From contig CAUJGJ010000087.1 of assembly GCA_963170055.1 (NCBI GenBank), forward strand, positions 1 to 27,500: DNA of 27,500 nt, read 5' to 3'. The notes below the pieces were generated by a model. The model did no database searches. It was not told the DNA's origin and was given only the letters and a program-made list of their open reading frames with translations. The DNA comes from Halisarca cf. caerulea (taxonomy: Eukaryota > Porifera > Demospongiae > Chondrillida > Halisarcidae). This document shows, piece after piece, positions 1 through 27,500 of the stretch (the first letter of the stretch is position 1; each line of letters starts with the position of its first letter). Position numbers and translations under genes: made by a program.

Positions 1-720
1 TATAATCAATATTCCAGCCTCCTGGGGATGACACCCATGTCTCTCTGAGGATTCTATCTATGCACCAGTTGAAAAGGAGTGGAGAGAGGACACAGCCCTG
101 TCTGACTCCACATTCAACCCTGAATTCATCTGCAGATCCTTCAGCATTCCTCATGCACATGGCACCTGGTAGTGTAGTGTACAAGTCTTGAATAATTTGA
201 TAATGTCGATAAGGTGGGAGGGGACTTTGTAGTTCTTATTAAGGGTGGCAACCAGGGCACCACAATCTACAGAATCATAGGCCTTGGTGAGGTCCACGAA
301 ACACAGATGTGCTTTTGTTTCGTATGCTACTGCTCATTCAGTGATTTGTCCTTTTTTCTATCATTTTTGACTACGGTGCATGATTATCTCACTATAGTGG
401 CTCGTCCACAATAATGGCTACGCAATTTCACCACATTGCCCACGGTACGGATTGGTCATGCGCGAGCCATGCACTATAGTATCTCATCCACAATTATAAA
501 GGGTTAACCAATTCTGCTACCATGTCGTCACTTCCAGCTGACTTGCCATTCTTTAACCTGCTAGCTCCACTTCTTCTCTCATTTCTTCTACTGTATCCAT
601 TGGCAATGTCAAAAGGTCTTCTTCACTAGTGATCATCTCCTCAGCTACTGTGCTTTGCACATTCGATACTCCTTTGAAGGGCCTCTTCCAAAATGCCAAA
701 ATTTATCCTCAGTTTTCCAA
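1..720 (-). pseudogene. Broken LINE (non-LTR retrotransposon) reverse transcriptase fragment
   Basis: Read on the minus strand, 345 down to 1 gives clear reverse-transcriptase blocks: AHLCFVDLTKAYDSVD (the palm A motif region, about 309-262) and GVRQGCVLSPLLFNWC (about 112-65). The two blocks lie in different frames, so there is a frameshift between them, and an in-frame TGA precedes the first block where a Trp would fit. Farther upstream, about 700 to 500, come the sequence preceding the palm (EEMITSEEDLLTLPMDTVEE) and, after another frameshift, LKNGKSAGSDDMVAEL, the usual LKNGKAPG-D-I-AEL motif of LINE reverse transcriptases. About 80 residues expected between these parts are missing; unrelated DNA (about 346-500) is there instead. 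The copy is dead. It runs off the left edge. Family-level (clade) assignment was not attempted. Confidence 0.85.
346..500. repeat. Short repeat-bearing insert replacing part of the LINE
   Basis: This stretch lies where the LINE should encode its RT fingers region. It contains two direct copies of a 23-nt unit at 390-412 and 472-494 (20 of 23 identical), each starting with the palindrome CACTATAGTG. The first copy and the sequence just before the second (about 464-480) also form a loose inverted repeat (GGCTCG / CGAGCC with CTATAG). It may be a small non-autonomous insertion or filler from a deletion repair; the sequence does not decide. Confidence 0.35.
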
Positions 721-969
721 TCGATTGTCCATTCTCATCAAAGATAGCTTACATACGTAGGTTTACAGTACCTTCTGTTTGTATAAAGACCTTCGAGCTT
801 TCTGAAAATGCAGTGGACATTGAACCGGCAGGAATTATGCAATCTAATCCCAACCCTAACCCTAACTGTTATGTAACTTCACAAATGTTACACAACATTC
901 CAGCATTGCCGGACGAATAGCCACTCTGTTCCGAGAAAGTTTCTTTGTCGGTTACGCTTTGCATGCACC

Positions 970-970
<1 letters not shown>

Positions 971-1042
<72 letters not shown>

Positions 1043-1046
1043 ACAT

Positions 1047-1119
<73 letters not shown>

Positions 1120-1120
1120 T

Positions 1121-1192
<72 letters not shown>
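971..1192. repeat. (CA)n microsatellite
   Basis: About 220 bases of CA dinucleotides, interrupted twice by the same CGCACAC...ATGCAC variant, near 1031-1048 and 1112-1124, suggesting an internal duplication of about 80 bases. It lies in the first intron of the minus-strand sugar-porter gene, starting about 25 bases past its splice donor. Confidence 0.97.
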
Positions 1193-1193
<1 letters not shown>

Positions 1194-1217
1194 AAAATTC
1201 CCAATAAACGCACTCAC

Positions 1218-1720
1218 TGGTATAGTGGTTGCCACCCATCCAGTAGCTAGTCCAGTAACAGTTCTTCCTAGAAGGATAAACACCCTAAACCAACTTGGAG
1301 AAGGTAGGAACCATGAAACACCTAACATGGTCCAGCCCAACACGAACGTCGCTGCACTAGCGATCAAGGAGAATACTAGTCCAAATATGCGAATACTACG
1401 AGCGAACCTAATAAACCACCAAAAACAGCTCCTATAGGTGTTAGCGGACCTATCAGATTTTGGTAGATACAATTGTCGAATCCTTCAATCCACAAAGTAA
1501 AATTCTCCCTCCTTGACATCTCTTCCAGAAAGGGAGAGGAGAATGCGTTAGCCAATCCGAAGGAAACAGCTCCCAGTGATGCAGCAATAGCATAGTAGAC
1601 GTAACAGTAACTGGATATTTTTTGAACGCAACTTTGACCTTCATCTCCAGGATCTCCCGTACTTTTATCGTCTATGGTACAGTCATAAATAATGGTGCGA
1701 TTTCGTGACCAAGTAGCCAT
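1218..1720 (-). pseudogene. First coding exon of an SLC2/GLUT-like sugar porter, frameshifted
   Basis: The minus-strand ATG at 1720 opens a frame with a short N-terminus, then a first membrane helix (YYAIAASLGAVSFGLANAF), an extracellular loop with Asn-Phe-Thr, and a second helix ending PIGAVFGGLLGS. These match major-facilitator sugar porters of the GLUT6/8 or Tret1 type (TM1, loop, TM2). At about 1405-1415 the homology jumps to another frame: FARSIRIFGLVFS, TM3, and TM4 with LGRTVTGLATGWVATTIPV (the usual GR-LTG-A-G---VPVY region). Six or so residues of the G-x-x-x-D-R-x-G-R-R loop are missing at the jump, so this is a small deletion with frameshift, or an assembly error. The exon ends at ACCA|GTGAGT (donor at 1217). 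Later exons would lie to the left and are not visible; the LINE occupies that side. In intact relatives the product would move hexoses or trehalose across a membrane. Family confident, functional state uncertain. Confidence 0.72.
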
Positions 1721-1741
1721 ATTTTATTCAATCAATATGGC

Positions 1742-1749
1742 CGACGTCA
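1742..1749 (-). promoter_or_regulatory. CRE-like site upstream of the sugar-porter start
   Basis: CGACGTCA is a one-mismatch match to the palindromic cAMP-response element TGACGTCA and lies about 22 bases upstream of the putative ATG, next to a GGCCAT motif resembling a YY1 site. Short motif only; it could be chance, and it may lie in the 5' UTR. Confidence 0.2.
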
Positions 1750-1750
1750 T

Positions 1751-3170
1751 AAAATTTACCGTGCATAAAATTTAATTAGGGACCCCCCTCATTCCAAGCT
1801 ACCGGAGCGGCCTCAGTAGATGTGAACTGTTCCCATAAACAGGCATTCCTTTTGCTTCATAGGCTTGAAGGGAATGGACATTAGCCTCGGCGTTGCATGT
1901 TAATGATCGCATGGCACGGCCCGGGGGACCCCGGGGGCCTGCCTCACCGTCATGATGCGGCATTGCTGACTGGTGATATTGCCGGATAGCTCTAGCTATA
2001 TTGGTACTACTGAACTGCAACTGTCACAATGCAATGATCAATTTTGCCATGCTGGCGGCAGCCAGATGGAGCCGGCAGTACTGGTCGGCTGGTATTTGTT
2101 ACAAGCCCTGCATGATTGCATGTTATACTATCACATGCCATGTGTTGTTTGTTTTAGTAATTATTCTCACAAGTTATTGGCTAAAAATAATTATTACACT
2201 TATTCACCAGTAATGCTATTCCATCAAGTGCTTATTTTCACTTCAGAATCTACTCATATAATGACTTTTGAATATAATATTACATGTGCGATTTAGCACC
2301 TGTAGCCTCTGTATGAAGTTATTCTACATATGACTGTTATAACTGTTCATATAGTATACTTATATGGTAAGGATGATTATATTTATATATAATTATAATA
2401 GTAAACATAATACACAACAGAGTTAACCAGTTTATATCACACTTATTGCACTTACGCTGATGCATTACGTAATGACAGAACCTGGATAGTATGAAGTCTA
2501 TCACTGGTGAAGTAATGTGCACAAGGGGCCAGACTGGATGTTCATGCAGGTGAAGGGTTTTTGGTAAAGAGGACAGGATGCATTTTTTGATGTGATTGTT
2601 TTTCACCCAGGCCACTAGTAACCCACTTTGAAGTCAATGAGAAAGCATGGGCGAAGTGTAGAGCTTATGAACAACTTTTAAAAAAACTAGGGAGTGGATT
2701 GTTGACCCCTTTAGTAATGTTAGTATTAGGTAGGCACGATGAAGAGGACCCAGATAGTGTTCTAGCACCCACTGATGGGTCAACTTGACTTAGTTGAGCC
2801 GGCCCGGTGAAAAAAGACTTCAAGTGAGCAGCCACAGCAGAGTCATGAACTGGATTGGATGTGCTATGTCATACTTCCTGTTGAGATCCGCAAACAAGTG
2901 CCTAAGGCTAAGAGGATCACAGTGCGACAGATTTTTTTATGCCACTCATTCTTGCTCATGACACGATTCACTGACTTAGCTGTGCGTCCACTGGTTGTTT
3001 ATTGTACGTAATTTTTTTGTTAGTTTTCTTATAGACCGAGATAGCCTCACATGACATGTACTTTCTGAATTTCATATTTAAAACCTTACTGTTACTTGTA
3101 TCACCTTGTTTTGTACGTGTAATATAATGATTGCTAATAATATTATTATGCGTATAAAAAAATTACGCAA
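1751..3170. other. Intergenic stretch between divergent sugar-porter and channel genes
   Basis: I see no gene here that I can support. A GC-rich patch at 1917-1946 contains two overlapping CCCGGGGG units. The rest, especially 2100-2480 and 3000-3170, is AT-rich with no recognisable domain. The two flanking genes point away from each other, so both promoters should lie in this interval. Confidence 0.6.
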
Positions 3171-3333
3171 TGATCAGCGGCCATATTAGTATTGCGACAC
3201 AATACTCCGAGTCAGTCGACAGTGGACCGAGGTTATCCACCTACCCAATGGTCAATGCTTTCACCTGCAGCTTGCGTTTGTTTTCTGTATCGTACTAGCA
3301 TCTTCTCCTCAGAGAAAAGAAATTGATGAAACG
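3171..3333 (+). promoter_or_regulatory. Presumed promoter / 5' UTR of the two-pore channel gene
   Basis: The region directly upstream of the channel ATG contains a CCAAT box (3245-3249, in CCCAATGG), about 85 bases before the ATG, and GCGGCCATATTAG at 3177-3189, which resembles YY1 (GCCAT) or an incomplete serum-response CArG box. No TATA box is evident at the right spacing. An upstream ATG at 3326 opens a different frame that overlaps the main start. Confidence 0.35.
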
Positions 3334-27241
<23,908 letters not shown>

Positions 27242-27500
27242 GTATGGATGTACGTATGTGTGAGCATTGGTATGCACCCTCGTTTGGTTTTGCACGCAAT
27301 CATTGCGCCTTTTTCATTACTTATGTAATGCTTTCTTGCACACAGGCTGACCCCAAAACAACACACACGCTCATACACATAAGTATATACACACTTGCTG
27401 ACATGCATTATGTGGTACAAACATGCACGTGTGGAATATGCAATAATATAATGCCATATTATGCTGTATTTTCTGTGGGTGCCCATGAAAGCTTACACAC

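Noticed and set aside
853..868. CCCTAACCCTAAC, telomere-like
   Set aside because: Only about two and a half units; too short to mean an interstitial telomere.
888..1250. Long His-Thr, Cys-Val and similar open frames here and over every CA/GT tract (4286-4640, 5176-5550, 9374-9871, 18089-18821, 23098-23390, 24550-24947, 25091-25394)
   Set aside because: They are translations of dinucleotide repeats, open on all frames by composition only.
1799..2020. Minus-strand 73-codon frame with a collagen-like EAGPRGPPGR stretch
   Set aside because: Starts at a TTG, has no clear splice sites or recognised family, and the Gly-Pro stretch comes from a GC-rich near-palindrome.
2337..2615. Minus-strand 92-codon frame
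   Set aside because: No recognised motif, AT-rich region, ends in low-complexity Ile/Tyr; likely chance.
2809..3010. Plus-strand open frame with WMCYVILPVEIRKQVPKAKR
   Set aside because: Protein-like composition but short, no family recognised, no convincing start or splice sites.

Overview
The window is animal genomic DNA. It has spliced genes with consensus GT-AG junctions, introns of 0.35 to 2.7 kb, very many (CA)n/(GT)n microsatellites, several non-autonomous DNA transposons and a decayed LINE. Gene content (two-pore channel, SLC2-like sugar transporter, RING/TRAF-type gene) and a HIRAN-like sequence carried in an inverted-repeat element suggest a marine invertebrate. A sponge is my best guess, but that is inference from remembered family distributions and not proof.

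Layout. Positions 1-720 hold a broken LINE reverse transcriptase on the minus strand. Positions 1218-1720 hold the first coding exon of a sugar-porter (SLC2/GLUT-like) gene on the minus strand, carrying a frameshift at the conserved TM2-TM3 loop. After a 1.6 kb intergenic stretch, the plus strand from 3334 to the right edge is one large gene. I reconstructed it as 24 coding exons (965 codons so far, all junction phases compatible, no stop) encoding a two-pore-type (TPC) cation channel: an N-terminal cytosolic part, six-helix domain I, an EF-hand-bearing linker, six-helix domain II and an unusually long, still open C-terminal tail.

Intron 8 of that channel (11688-14415) contains an intronless 395-residue RING / TRAF-zinc-finger / MATH-like gene on the opposite strand, with its own polyadenylation signal, and next to it a tRNA-Pro(AGG)-like gene on the plus strand. 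The other introns are filled with microsatellites, a 102-nt-period minisatellite, six short elements with CAGT...CTG ends, a 728-bp TA-flanked element, a 578-bp element carrying a HIRAN-like open frame, and a roughly 750-bp element with poly-G/poly-C tracts.

The most interesting signals are in the channel: a classic N-myristoylation start (MGNRIS), selectivity-filter I reading T-E-N where animal TPCs have T-A-N, filter II reading T-N-N where they have V-N-N, a nearly canonical EF-hand, a charge-poor second S4, and a tail of about 250 residues or more with PKA-like and acidic clusters. One splice donor lies exactly at the first GT of a long (GT)n microsatellite. The three genes have no evident functional link beyond co-location. 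All assignments were made by reading the sequence without database searches.
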